Positions 54,082 to 62,948 of a DNA stretch of 64,000 bases are shown piece after piece. Position numbers and translations under genes: made by a program. The notes beneath the pieces were generated by a model. That model ran no database searches. It was given only the letters and a program-made list of their open reading frames with translations, and was not told the DNA's origin. How positions within the stretch are numbered: position 1 is the first letter of the stretch; every line of letters begins with the position of its first letter. Origin of the DNA: Metabacillus dongyingensis (GTDB lineage Bacteria; Bacillota; Bacilli; Bacillales; Bacillaceae); assembly GCF_019933155.2 (NCBI RefSeq), contig NZ_CP082944.1:808001-872000 (forward strand). Direction: 5' to 3'.

Positions 54082-54894
54082 TTGATTAAAGAACTTATTA
54101 AACGAATACAGCTGCATGAAACAGGAGATCAGGCAGCTGTGCTGTCCCACTTCTTTTTACTATCCTTATTTCCGCTTCTTATTTTTTTGGTCGCATTGCT
54201 TCCTTACTTTAATATTGAAACGAGCAGTATGGTTGATATTATAAACCAATATGCGCCTGCAGAAGTAGGGGGAATGCTTTCTGACCATTTAGAAGGGTTA
54301 ATAAACGAACCTAACGGAGGCTTGCTGTCATTTGGTATTTTGGCTACTATTTGGTCAGCGTCTAATGCAACAAATGCCCTTATCCGGTCGTTAAACAAAG
54401 CGTTTATTGTGGAAGAATCCCGTCCATTCTGGAAAATTCGTCTTCACGCAGTTATTATGACAATCGGTCTTGTCATTACGTTTGCCCTTACACTTTTATT
54501 GCCTGTGTTTGGAAGTGCTATTATCGGATTTATTGGCAATTATTTTTCATTTGTAAGTGACAATGAAATTATATTAAATGTAATGAGGTTTTTAATATCT
54601 TTTCTAATGATGTGTGCGGTGCTGATGGTTTTGTATTATTTGGCTCCTAATGAAGAGATGACTTTAAAAGGTGTCTGCTTCGGGGCAATCATCGCAACAA
54701 TCCTATGGCAGCTCGTATCGCTTGGGTTTGCATTCTATGTTTCTCAGTTTGGGAATTTTAATGCTACATACGGCAGTCTTGGCGGTGTCATCGTTCTCAT
54801 AACCTGGCTTTATTTATCGGGATTTGCGATATTGATCGGCGGAGAAATAAATGCCATCAAGGTTTGTGAGAGGAACGGAAAAAAATGTGTATAA
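54082..54894 (+). CDS. YihY/BrkB-family membrane protein
   Basis: A 270-residue inner-membrane protein with six helices (LFPLLIFLVALLPYF; LSFGILATIWSASNATNAL; YGSLGGVIVLITWLYLSGFA). The GSLGGVIVLITWLYLSG motif is diagnostic of YihY/BrkB, once misannotated as RNase BN. It starts at TTG 54082 after GGAGGTG. Function is not settled; it may be a transporter. Confidence 0.9.
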   Translation: MIKELIKRIQLHETGDQAAVLSHFFLLSLFPLLIFLVALLPYFNIETSSMVDIINQYAPAEVGGMLSDHLEGLINEPNGGLLSFGILATIWSASNATNALIRSLNKAFIVEESRPFWKIRLHAVIMTIGLVITFALTLLLPVFGSAIIGFIGNYFSFVSDNEIILNVMRFLISFLMMCAVLMVLYYLAPNEEMTLKGVCFGAIIATILWQLVSLGFAFYVSQFGNFNATYGSLGGVIVLITWLYLSGFAILIGGEINAIKVCERNGKKCV

Positions 54895-54944
54895 GCCTTG
54901 ATGGAAGAAACGACAGCTTTATAAATAAAAAAATAAAATGACTA

Positions 54945-54974
54945 TTGACATTTAATAATAAATGATGTTAAAAT
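54945..54974 (+). promoter_or_regulatory. carD promoter
   Basis: TTGACA (54945-54950) and TAAAAT (54969-54974), spacing 18. Confidence 0.65.
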
Positions 54975-54990
54975 TAAAAATTTGATATAT

Positions 54991-55041
54991 ACACCTCCAT
55001 ATGGTATACTGTAAATAGATACCATATGGAGGTGTTTTTTT
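54991..55041 (+). promoter_or_regulatory. 17-bp perfect hairpin over the carD ribosome site
   Basis: ACACCTCCATATGGTAT (54991-55007) pairs perfectly with ATACCATATGGAGGTGT (55019-55035) across an 11-base loop, followed by seven T residues up to the start. The right arm contains the Shine-Dalgarno GGAGGTG (55028-55034). It could be an intrinsic terminator, a translation block, or both. Confidence 0.85.
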
Positions 55042-55519
55042 GTTCAAAATAGGCGACAAAATTATGTACCCAATGCACGGAGCAGGAATTATAGAATCTG
55101 TAAAAGAGATGGAGATACAAGGCAAGAAACAGGAGTACTTTGTTATTAAGCTGTCCATCGGGAATCTGCAGATTATGATCCCTCTGCAAAAATTGAATAA
55201 GCTCGGCATTCGTCCTGTTGAAAATCAAGGAAAGCTTGAAGAAGTATTGGTTGTTTTCCATGACGGGGAATCAGATGAGCTGCTGCCTTGGAAAGAACGA
55301 TATAAAACCAATATGGATAAAATAAAATCAGGGGAAATCCAGCAGGGGGCAGAAGTAGTTAGAGACCTCATGCGGAAAAGTCACGATAAGGCCTTAAACA
55401 CAAGTGAAAAACAAATGCTGAACAACGCCCGGAATATCTTTGTCAGCGAACTTATCTTAATCAAAGGCTGCACGGAAAATCAGGCTAATGAAATGCTGAT
55501 GACCAGAAAAATATCATAA
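55040..55519 (+). CDS. CarD-family transcriptional regulator
   Basis: A 159-residue protein. The N-terminal CarD/TRCF RNA-polymerase interaction domain (FKIGDKIMYPMHGAGIIESV) is followed by a helical C-terminal DNA-binding domain ending LIKGCTENQANEMLM. It resembles YdeB of B. subtilis. It is expected to bind the polymerase beta subunit and alter open complex stability. It starts at TTG 55040, just after the T-tract of a perfect hairpin that buries its ribosome site. A weak stem and an 11-T run follow. Confidence 0.9.
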   Translation: MFKIGDKIMYPMHGAGIIESVKEMEIQGKKQEYFVIKLSIGNLQIMIPLQKLNKLGIRPVENQGKLEEVLVVFHDGESDELLPWKERYKTNMDKIKSGEIQQGAEVVRDLMRKSHDKALNTSEKQMLNNARNIFVSELILIKGCTENQANEMLMTRKIS

Positions 55520-55600
55520 GCTGTGCCCAAAATAGTGAGAGCTATTTTTTTTTTTGCGAAAAAATCACAAAAAACATTAAAAAGTGATCTCTCAGTCTCC

Positions 55601-55915
55601 CTAATCCTCTCGGCAGTTTGATTTAAACAGGCTGCATAATTCATTTGAAAGAAGCTGATTCACTTCTCTTTTATTAAAAGAATAATAACTCCAAGTGCCT
55701 TTTGACTCTTTTGAAATCAACTCTCCGTCCAATAAAATTTTTAGATGATAGGATAATTTAGATTGGGGCATGTTTATCATTTCACTCAAATCGCAAACGC
55801 ACACGGACTGGTGCTGGCAAATGAGATGAAGAATTTCCAGGCGTTTTTGGTCAGCGAGCGCTTTGAATTTTTTTTCAAAGAGTGCTAATGTTTCGTTATT
55901 TAGAGCTTGTTCCAT
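55601..55915 (-). CDS. ArsR-family metal(loid) repressor, orphan
   Basis: A 104-residue winged-helix protein with the metalloid motif QSVCVCDLSEMI before the recognition helix PQSKLSYHLKILLDGELI. The C-terminal Cys pair (LCSLFKSNC) may add a ligand. ATG 55915 follows AAAGGTGAT. It is distinct from arsR at 25951 and has no efflux gene beside it. Promoter TTGTCA-N17-TATACT is visible on the minus strand (55962-55990), with two direct repeats between it and the gene. Confidence 0.85.
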   Translation of the reverse strand: MEQALNNETLALFEKKFKALADQKRLEILHLICQHQSVCVCDLSEMINMPQSKLSYHLKILLDGELISKESKGTWSYYSFNKREVNQLLSNELCSLFKSNCRED

Positions 55916-55924
55916 ATTTATCAC

Positions 55925-55990
55925 CTTTCATCAGGATTGATCATCTTTCATCAAGGATTAAAGTATATTCGGTATGAAACGATTTGACAA
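55925..55990 (-). promoter_or_regulatory. Promoter and direct repeats of orphan arsR-like gene
   Basis: On the minus strand, TTGTCA (55985-55990) and TATACT (55962-55967) are 17 apart. The direct repeats CTTTCATCAGGATT (55925) and CTTTCATCAAGGATT (55945), written on the plus strand, are 20 bases apart downstream of the -10, a likely autoregulatory site. Confidence 0.55.
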
Positions 55991-56041
55991 TGTTTTAACA
56001 ATAAAAGTTGATTAATTGCTCGGTTGAAACGGAAATAGGAC

Positions 56042-56076
56042 AAAAAACGTCTATCAGAGAAGATAGACGTTTTTTG
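56042..56076. terminator. Terminator of the NCS2 permease
   Basis: AAAAAACGTCTATC and GATAGACGTTTTTT perfect stem, usable in both directions. Confidence 0.85.
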
Positions 56077-56117
56077 TGTTAGAAGATAGCTGCGATAAAA
56101 AGTCAGTTCCGCATTCT

Positions 56118-57389
56118 TTATTCCCACTTCACAAAAGCCTCCAGCAAAATTGACAGCAGAATTCCCATCATCAGACCGTTAGATAATAGCGGGGAAATAT
56201 AGACGGATAAATCCTGAAAAACAGCTGGATCTGTGTTCATGATGCTTACGCCGAGCAATAAAGGAGCTGCAATCCGGAAAATGGTTTTTGAGTCAAAGTT
56301 TGTTCCTTGAATGCTTTTAAGTGCTGTGCCGAAAAGCTGCAGATAAGCAACGAAGAGGACAGCGTTTCCGACTGTTATCGGAAGCGTGACAAGAATGGCA
56401 ACGAGCGGCGGGAAAATGCCCAAAAGGGTAATGAGAGCCCCGCCAATGAGAAAAGGCTTGCGCCTGAAAATTTGAGTGCTTTCCAGAAATCCGATTGTTG
56501 AAGTAAAGGGTGCATATGAAACAAGGCCAAGCAGGGAAGCACCTGCAGAATAGGAACCTGTTAAAAAAAACGACCTCCTGAAAGAAGCAGCATCAGGATG
56601 ATTTTTATAAAGCTTTGCAGCAGCCTGTATAGATGCAATCGTATTGCTGAGGTTCATCATGCCTCCAAGAAAGGCAATCAGGATAATCCCCCATTCCAGA
56701 TTTGGTTTTCCGAGCGGGAAGAAGATGGAACCCTGCCCGTTAACGGCCTGCATGGACCCTTCCGAAGGAAATAAAAGCAAATACAGAATCCACCCGACGA
56801 CAATTCCAAGGAGGATAGAGAAATTGCCCAGAAAAGCATTTCCCTTTATTTTTAATAAGCTGACGAAAAAAACAAGGGCAATGGAAAATAAACTTACAGC
56901 AGCATTTATTGTTCCATCCGGTTCTATTTTCAGCATTCCTTTGAAAAAGGTCAAAATTAATTGAAAAGCAAGCAGGAAAAGATACACACTGGAAACCATC
57001 GGTGTGAAAATCTTCTGCACGGCGGAAGTTAAGTTTAATGCAGCCAGCACGATCGTTACAATTCCTGCAAGCATTATTCCTGTAGCAATTCCTCCGCCAA
57101 TTTGCGAAAAGCTCATGCCGAGTGAAGAGGCTGACATGCCGAGATTTAAAATCAGACCCCAAATAATCCCGGAATGTCCCTCCATTATAGGGTATCTGTG
57201 GCCAATCCACCCTTGAAGAAAGCATGCGAGACCTGTAAAAATCAAAGAGCTTCTGAGAGTTATGGCAATTTGGTCTGGTGTAAGTTCAAATGCAGTACCT
57301 ACTGAAATAGGAACGACAATCGTATTTGCAAAGATAAAAAACAGCCACTGTATCGAGGCAAGCGGAGTTGTAAATCGGGATAATTTCAT
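56118..57389 (-). CDS. NCS2 uracil/xanthine permease family transporter
   Basis: A 423-residue membrane transporter with 12 or more helices. The family shape is clear (PVSVGTAFELT-like helix 1 end, GHRYPIMEGHSGIIWGLILN near residue 65, LGGMMNLSNTIASIQAAAKL near residue 250). It resembles YwdJ-type proteins and may move purines or pyrimidines. AGGTGAAAG precedes the ATG. No nucleobase catabolic genes are adjacent; the divergent LysR gene is the nearest regulator. Confidence 0.82.
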   Translation of the reverse strand: MKLSRFTTPLASIQWLFFIFANTIVVPISVGTAFELTPDQIAITLRSSLIFTGLACFLQGWIGHRYPIMEGHSGIIWGLILNLGMSASSLGMSFSQIGGGIATGIMLAGIVTIVLAALNLTSAVQKIFTPMVSSVYLFLLAFQLILTFFKGMLKIEPDGTINAAVSLFSIALVFFVSLLKIKGNAFLGNFSILLGIVVGWILYLLLFPSEGSMQAVNGQGSIFFPLGKPNLEWGIILIAFLGGMMNLSNTIASIQAAAKLYKNHPDAASFRRSFFLTGSYSAGASLLGLVSYAPFTSTIGFLESTQIFRRKPFLIGGALITLLGIFPPLVAILVTLPITVGNAVLFVAYLQLFGTALKSIQGTNFDSKTIFRIAAPLLLGVSIMNTDPAVFQDLSVYISPLLSNGLMMGILLSILLEAFVKWE

Positions 57390-57678
57390 TATTCTTTCAC
57401 CTATTTCGATTATGCCTTAGAACAGAACGATAAGAAGAATATATTCTTAAAGGCGTTATTTGGAAGACGTGGCGCATTATTTATGATCATATAAAATGAT
57501 CCTGAATCAATCCTTTTCATGCTATTAACTGACTAATTCCCCTTCTTATGCAGCAATGGTTTTTCTCTCATTTTTTTCGTTTCCTATTATTTATGCTATC
57601 ATACGATTAAGTATATGAAAAATATTTATTTAATCAATAAACTATATGAATTTAGTATATGGAAAAGGCAGGTTATAT

Positions 57679-58551
57679 ATGGATATCAGACAAATGAAGT
57701 ATTTTATCGCCATTGCAGAAGAAGGCCAAATAACTGCGGCGGCAAATCGTTTGAGAATGGCACAGCCTCCTCTCAGTCAGCAGCTGAAAGCGATGGAAAC
57801 TGAGCTTGGTTTACTCTTGGCGGAAAGAAAGGGAAAATCCCTTGAGCTTACAGATGCAGGACGTAAGCTGTATCAGCATGCTCTTAAAATAACAGATGCC
57901 ATGGAAGAAGCCGTGCTCGAAGTAAAAGAAACAGGATCAGGTAAAAAAGGAAAGCTTTCAATTGGAGTGAATACGTTATCGAATTATGATTTGCCGAGAT
58001 TATTAAAAACATTTCAAAAAAGATATCCAGGTGTATCTTATAAGATTCAGCAAAATGAATCTACGCAGCTGTGCAAACTTCTTAAAGAAAGAGTAATCGA
58101 TCTCGCAATAGTGAGATTGCCGCTTGAACTTGATGAATTTGACGCAATTTCGCTTAAACCGGAGCCTTTTTATTTCGTAACTGCTGATTCATCACTCATT
58201 ATGTCATCTTCTGTTGCGTTTGAGGAGCTTACTGATATTCCGCTCATTATCCCAAGTACAGAGGGGCTTGGTTTGTATAACAAAATTTCTTTTGCTTTTA
58301 CGAGCAGAGGGTTAAGTCCCGACATCATGTGCGAGTGCTCTGATATTTCCATTCTTTTTGATTTGGTTTCCTCTAAATTCGGATCTACCATTGTCCCCGA
58401 AACAGCGGTCAGACTAAATTCGCTGAAAGATTTACATGTTTATCTTGTAGAGGACACAGAAGAGCTAGGGGAATCAGGTGTAATTTTCATTAAAAATCAC
58501 TACTTGCCAAAAACAGCTCAAAACTTCCTTGAACTAGTACAAGAAGGGTAA
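57679..58551 (+). CDS. LysR-family transcriptional regulator
   Basis: A 290-residue regulator. The N-terminal helix-turn-helix (MDIRQMKYFIAIAEEGQITA; RMAQPPLSQQLKAMETELG) is followed by a two-lobe effector domain (LSIGVNTLSNYDLPRLL; STEGLGLYNKISFAF). ATG 57679 is chosen over the upstream start at 57646 because the LysR consensus begins there. It is divergent from the NCS2 permease, which is a plausible target. Close in type to CitR/YwbI-like proteins; effector unknown. Confidence 0.88.
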   Translation: MDIRQMKYFIAIAEEGQITAAANRLRMAQPPLSQQLKAMETELGLLLAERKGKSLELTDAGRKLYQHALKITDAMEEAVLEVKETGSGKKGKLSIGVNTLSNYDLPRLLKTFQKRYPGVSYKIQQNESTQLCKLLKERVIDLAIVRLPLELDEFDAISLKPEPFYFVTADSSLIMSSSVAFEELTDIPLIIPSTEGLGLYNKISFAFTSRGLSPDIMCECSDISILFDLVSSKFGSTIVPETAVRLNSLKDLHVYLVEDTEELGESGVIFIKNHYLPKTAQNFLELVQEG

Positions 58552-58694
58552 TATGGCTAAACAAACAGAGGGGTAAAGGGAAAAAAGTTGTTTTAGAAAC
58601 GGGTTATAAATTTTAAGAAAATCACACAGATAAGCAGGAGCCCCTGCATTTTCTGGCGAAAATAGTGGCTAAGGAGGGTTAGGAAGGAGCAAAC
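58552..58694. other. Intergenic leader of the mqo relic
   Basis: No open frame. It ends in GGAAGGAG, the surviving ribosome site of the relic. Confidence 0.5.
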
Positions 58695-58784
58695 ATACAG
58701 AAAAAAACAGACGTTATCTTAATTGGCGGCTGAGTCATGAGCGCGACTTTGGGATCATTACTGAAAGAGTCGGAACTGAAATGA
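58695..58784 (+). pseudogene. N-terminal relic of malate:quinone oxidoreductase
   Basis: From ATA 58695 the frame reads [12 protein letters not shown], stop, VMSATLGSLLKESELK, stop. This is the N-terminal FAD-binding segment of Mqo ([20 protein letters not shown]) with the start changed to ATA, the second glycine region mutated to TGA and everything after about residue 30 lost. GGAAGGAG lies six bases upstream. Confidence 0.8.
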
Positions 58785-58899
58785 CATATACTCTCTAAGA
58801 CTTTCTAACATTGGTATTCGATACTAAAGCCTATAAAAAATAAATATTCTAAATATATTGACATTTTTCCTTAAAAGAGATAATTTTAAAATTATAAAG

Positions 58900-58913
58900 T
58901 TATAATATTATAA
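58900..58913 (+). promoter_or_regulatory. GntR operator 1
   Basis: TTATAATATTATAA is a perfect 14-bp palindrome just before the gntR ribosome site, inside the 19-bp block ATAAAGTTATAATATTATA that recurs at 59679. Confidence 0.7.
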
Positions 58914-58924
58914 GGAGAATTATA

Positions 58925-59644
58925 ATGCAGATAGATAAAAACCAGCTTATTCCCCTTTACAAACAAGTGGAACACGTTTTAGAGGAGAAAATAACATCAG
59001 GTCATTGGGAAGTAGGGAGTCAATTACCAACTGAACAAGAATTATCTGACCTTTTTGATGTTAGTACCATTACTGTTAAAAGGGCCGTAATTGAGCTTGT
59101 AAATAAAGGATATCTTTTTAGGCAAAGAGGGAAGGGAACTTTTGTCTCGGGAGCTGTAAAAGAACAAGATATCAATTCTTTTATTTCTTTAACAACTGAT
59201 TCTGAAGAAGAGCATCCGCATGAATTGATTAGTTTTTCTATTGAGGATGCGGGAATCGAGGTTGCAGAGAAAATGAATCTTCAAAAAGATTCACCAGTGA
59301 TTAAAATAAAGCGCTTAAAAACCGAAAATAGTGAACCGCAAGCGCTTGAATATACATATCTTCCAGCCGCAAAATGCCCTGGTCTTACACCAAATGATAT
59401 CAACAATGAGCTTATTTATAATTTACTTAAAGGCAAATTTAATATTGCATTAGGAAGAGCCAAGGCAATTATTAAACCTTTCATTGTACTTAATGAACAA
59501 GCGAAACTGCTCAATATTGAATCTGGCAGCGCCGTTTTTGAATGGGAAAGGTTTACCTATACAAAACAAGAAGAGATTATCGAGTACTCGAAATTTTATA
59601 TTCGGCAAGATAAAGAAACTTATTATACTGAAGTCTTTTTTTAA
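58925..59644 (+). CDS. GntR/HutC-family regulator of the downstream ABC operon
   Basis: A 239-residue repressor. The winged helix (LPTEQELSDLFDVSTITVKR; KGYLFRQRGKGTFVSG) is followed by a UTRA effector domain (residues about 95-235). AAGGAG precedes ATG 58925. Identical palindromes occur before this gene and twice before the transporter operon, arguing for autoregulation and control of that operon. The effector is probably the imported amine or a breakdown product. Confidence 0.9.
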   Translation: MQIDKNQLIPLYKQVEHVLEEKITSGHWEVGSQLPTEQELSDLFDVSTITVKRAVIELVNKGYLFRQRGKGTFVSGAVKEQDINSFISLTTDSEEEHPHELISFSIEDAGIEVAEKMNLQKDSPVIKIKRLKTENSEPQALEYTYLPAAKCPGLTPNDINNELIYNLLKGKFNIALGRAKAIIKPFIVLNEQAKLLNIESGSAVFEWERFTYTKQEEIIEYSKFYIRQDKETYYTEVFF

Positions 59645-59678
59645 AAAAGTTGATTCCATTTACACAAGTTATAAAAAT

Positions 59679-59738
59679 ATAAAGTTATAATATTATATTT
59701 TTTTAATCATTATTATCTGATAATTTATAATATTATAA
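59679..59738 (+). promoter_or_regulatory. GntR operators 2 and 3
   Basis: TTATAATATTATAT (59685-59698, within the repeated 19-bp block) and TTATAATATTATAA (59725-59738), 40 bases apart in the leader of the ABC operon. Confidence 0.7.
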
Positions 59739-59844
59739 TAATATAAATTATAGATGGAAAAAGGAGTGAAAATCCATTATTCTTCATCACGATCAGCTCT
59801 TTATGTGCAGGAAATGCAAGTTAAATTGTTGAGGGGGAAAAATG

Positions 59845-60930
59845 ATGAAAAGAACAACCTTTTTTACCGTATTAATTTGTTTACTGCTAGCCATAGCTTC
59901 TGGCTGCAGTAGCCAAGCAGGAACTTCAGGTGCAGGCTCAAAAGAGAAAGATGGACAAAAAACATTAGTTTTGGCTGCCTACGGCGGTAGCTATGAACAA
60001 AAGATGAAAGAAGTTCTTATCCCTAAATTTGAAAAGGAACATGACGTAAAGATTAAGTATATTACCGGAAGTTCGGTTGATACTTTGTCAAAGCTGCAAG
60101 CTCAAAAGGACAATCCGCAAATTGATGTTGCATTTTTAGATGATGGTCCGCAGGCACAAGCAAAAGCCTTTGGGTTACTTGCGCCTTTAGATCAGGAAGT
60201 AGTTACTAATTTAGAAAATGTATACGACATCGCAAAGGATAAAGATAATATTGGAGTCGGTTTTGGAATCATTTCGACGGGACTGGCGTATAACAAAGAA
60301 TTCTTTGAGAAAAATGGCTGGGAGCCATTAACATCTTGGAATGATTTGGCTGATCCTAAGTTTAAAGGGAAACTTGTATTGCCTTCGATTGCCAATACTT
60401 ACGGGGTTCATATGCTTCTCATGACAGCTATTGCTAACGGGGGCAGTGAAGAAAATATTGAGCCAGGTTTTGAAAAATTAAAAGAAATTGCCAAAAATGC
60501 AGTCACATTTGATAAAACGGCAGACGTTTCCAACTATTTCATGCAGGGTCAGGCTGTGGCAAGTGTATGGGGCAGCAGCCGTGTATACACGCTGCAGGAC
60601 ACAGGTTTTCCAATCGAGTATGTAGTACCTGAAGAGGGGGTTCCTGCACTGATGCCAACTATTAGTGTAATTAAGGATGCACCAAATGCAGAACTTGCGC
60701 AAAAATTTGTCAATTTTATTTTAGATGAAGAAGCACAGACTTTATTTGCTAATTCATTGTTTGATGGTCCGGTTAATAAAAACGTGAAATTAGAGGGAGA
60801 TATTACTAAAAAGATCATTTATGGCGAAGACCAAATTGCAAAACTTATAAAGGTAGATTGGGATGTTGTGAATAAAAAAAGAGCAGAGTGGACTGAAAAA
60901 GCAAACAAAGAAATTGAAGTAGCCCACTAA
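59845..60930 (+). CDS. PotD-like ABC solute-binding lipoprotein
   Basis: A 361-residue binding protein. The lipobox is AIASGC, with the lipidated cysteine near residue 21 after a hydrophobic signal. The body shows the polyamine/iron-type pattern LVLAAYGGSYEQKMKEVLIP, DVAFLDDGPQAQAK and GIISTGLAYNKEFF. ATG 59845 is better spaced from GAGGGGG than ATG 59842. First gene of the importer operon. The ligand is likely a cationic amine, opine or related compound. Confidence 0.9.
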   Translation: MKRTTFFTVLICLLLAIASGCSSQAGTSGAGSKEKDGQKTLVLAAYGGSYEQKMKEVLIPKFEKEHDVKIKYITGSSVDTLSKLQAQKDNPQIDVAFLDDGPQAQAKAFGLLAPLDQEVVTNLENVYDIAKDKDNIGVGFGIISTGLAYNKEFFEKNGWEPLTSWNDLADPKFKGKLVLPSIANTYGVHMLLMTAIANGGSEENIEPGFEKLKEIAKNAVTFDKTADVSNYFMQGQAVASVWGSSRVYTLQDTGFPIEYVVPEEGVPALMPTISVIKDAPNAELAQKFVNFILDEEAQTLFANSLFDGPVNKNVKLEGDITKKIIYGEDQIAKLIKVDWDVVNKKRAEWTEKANKEIEVAH

Positions 60931-60945
60931 CGAAGAGGTGATATG

Positions 60946-62022
60946 ATGAGTTTTTTAAGCCTTGAAAATGTGTTAAAAACATTTAATAAAACAGAAGTGG
61001 TAAAAAAGTTAAATCTTGAGATCCAAAAAGGGGAGCTTATGTCCTTTCTTGGTCCATCTGGATGTGGAAAGACAACAACCTTAAATATGATTGCGGGATT
61101 TTTGGATGTGGATGGCGGAAAAATCAAGGTGGACGGGAAACCCGTTCACCTGACTCCTCCAAATAAAAGAGAAATGGGCATGGTATTTCAAAACTATGCT
61201 TTGTTTCCTCATATGACTGTTTTCAATAATGTGGCATATGGGCTGAAACTTCGGAAAGTCGGAAAAAGTGAATTGAATAAGCGTGTGCTTGAAGCATTGG
61301 AAATGGTCCGATTATCAGGCTATGAAAAACGTTATCCGAAAGAGCTTTCAGGCGGACAGCAGCAGCGTGTCTCCTTGGCAAGAGCTTTAGTTATCAAACC
61401 GAAAGTACTGCTGCTTGATGAGCCATTAAGTAATCTCGATGCAAAACTTCGCCAGGAAATGCGCGAGGAAATTGTGGATATTCAAAAGAAGGTCGGAATT
61501 ACCACTATATTTGTTACACATGACCAAGAGGAGGCACTTGCGATTTCAGACCGGATAGCGGTTATGTATGAAGGGAGAATTGAACAGGTTGATACTCCTG
61601 CTGAAATCTATAATCACCCGAAAACTGATTTTGTGTCCCAATTTATTGGAGAAGTAAATCAAATTCAGGGAAAAGTGCTGGAAATCTATGAAGATAACAA
61701 ATGCAAAATGCACTTTTTCGGTCATGAACAGATTGTTTCGGTCAATTCGAAGAAGAATTCAGAGGTTGATTTTTTTATCAGGCCTGAAAAAATACAAATC
61801 TCTTTAGTAGATCCCTCTGATAGAAATGCAGGTTTTCCGACGAAAGTCGAAAGGAAGATGTTTCTGGGTGCTAAGACAAGATATATTTTAAAAGCACAAG
61901 ATAAACAGCTGGTTGCTGATATATCAAATACAGTATTAAATCCTAATCAAATTCACGAGGGAAACAACGTATTTGCTATTTGGAATCCAGAGGATTTATT
62001 ACCTTCCAGAAAGGTGAGGTGA
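60946..62022 (+). CDS. PotA-like ABC transporter ATPase
   Basis: A 358-residue ATPase. Walker A is GPSGCGKTTT, the signature is LSGGQQQRVSLARAL, Walker B is LLLDEPLSNLDAKLR, and the H-loop is FVTHDQEEA. The C-terminal TOBE-type domain starts near residue 240. GAGGTG precedes the paired ATGs; 60946 has better spacing than 60943. It energises the two permeases downstream. Confidence 0.93.
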   Translation: MSFLSLENVLKTFNKTEVVKKLNLEIQKGELMSFLGPSGCGKTTTLNMIAGFLDVDGGKIKVDGKPVHLTPPNKREMGMVFQNYALFPHMTVFNNVAYGLKLRKVGKSELNKRVLEALEMVRLSGYEKRYPKELSGGQQQRVSLARALVIKPKVLLLDEPLSNLDAKLRQEMREEIVDIQKKVGITTIFVTHDQEEALAISDRIAVMYEGRIEQVDTPAEIYNHPKTDFVSQFIGEVNQIQGKVLEIYEDNKCKMHFFGHEQIVSVNSKKNSEVDFFIRPEKIQISLVDPSDRNAGFPTKVERKMFLGAKTRYILKAQDKQLVADISNTVLNPNQIHEGNNVFAIWNPEDLLPSRKVR

Positions 62023-62030
62023 CAGATCAA

Positions 62031-62948
62031 ATGCAAACCCCTATCGGAATGGAACAAGATATATTGCTAAAACAGAAGAAAAAGAATAAAAACAGGAAAC
62101 GCCTTGATACGTGGCTATTATTGGTTCCTACTCTTGGAATATTCATCTTTTTCTTTTTACTTCCTCTCTTTTTCCTTTTTATCACCAGTTTTAAGACGTT
62201 CGATGCCGGAAGTGGAATTGGAAGTGAATGGACATTCCAAAATTATATCAAATTCATTTCGGACCCTTTTTATTTAAGCGTCGTATGGAGAACGGTAAAA
62301 ATCGCTTTGCTGACAACATTGGCTTCAATCATCATTTCTTACCCTGTGGCATTTCAAATTTCAAGAGCAAGCGGAAGAGTGAAAAATTATTTAACATTGC
62401 TTGTATTATCGCCGCTGTTGATTAGTATGGTCATCCGCTGCTATGGCTGGGTTATTTTACTGTCAAATAACGGTGTAGTGAATAATACTTTGATAAACCT
62501 GGGCTGGATTGACCAGCCGTTAACTTTACTGTATACGGAGTTAAGTGTGGTTATCGGTATGGTACACGTCTTATTGCCATATATGGTGTTAAGTATCATG
62601 GGTTCGCTTGAAAGAATCGATCCTTCCGTTATAAGGGCCTCACAAAATCTTGGGGCAAGCTCATTTAGAACATTTTTTTCAGTTTTACTGCCTTTAACAT
62701 TACCGGGAATTTTTGCAGGATCTGTTATGGTATTCAGTTTAAGTGTAAGTTCATTTGTTACACCTGCTATTCTTGGCGGTCCACAGGTGAAAGTTATGTC
62801 CTATTTAACATATGAGCAGGTTGCCGTTATGTTGAACTGGCCATATGGTGCAGCAATTGGCTTCTTATTAATTATTATTGCGACGATTACGATCATCGCT
62901 TATAGCAAAGTTCTTGCCAGTTCGGAAAAAGGAGTGGCAATTCAATGA
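62031..62948 (+). CDS. PotB-like ABC permease
   Basis: A 305-residue membrane permease with six helices. A Lys/Arg-rich cytoplasmic leader (KQKKKNKNRKR) precedes helix 1. The EAA-like loop (ASQNLGASSFRTFFSVLLP) is near residue 205. ATG 62031 follows GAGGTGA, nine bases after the ATPase stop; the longer in-frame form runs inside the ATPase gene and is rejected. Overlaps the next permease by four bases. Confidence 0.92.
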   Translation: MQTPIGMEQDILLKQKKKNKNRKRLDTWLLLVPTLGIFIFFFLLPLFFLFITSFKTFDAGSGIGSEWTFQNYIKFISDPFYLSVVWRTVKIALLTTLASIIISYPVAFQISRASGRVKNYLTLLVLSPLLISMVIRCYGWVILLSNNGVVNNTLINLGWIDQPLTLLYTELSVVIGMVHVLLPYMVLSIMGSLERIDPSVIRASQNLGASSFRTFFSVLLPLTLPGIFAGSVMVFSLSVSSFVTPAILGGPQVKVMSYLTYEQVAVMLNWPYGAAIGFLLIIIATITIIAYSKVLASSEKGVAIQ

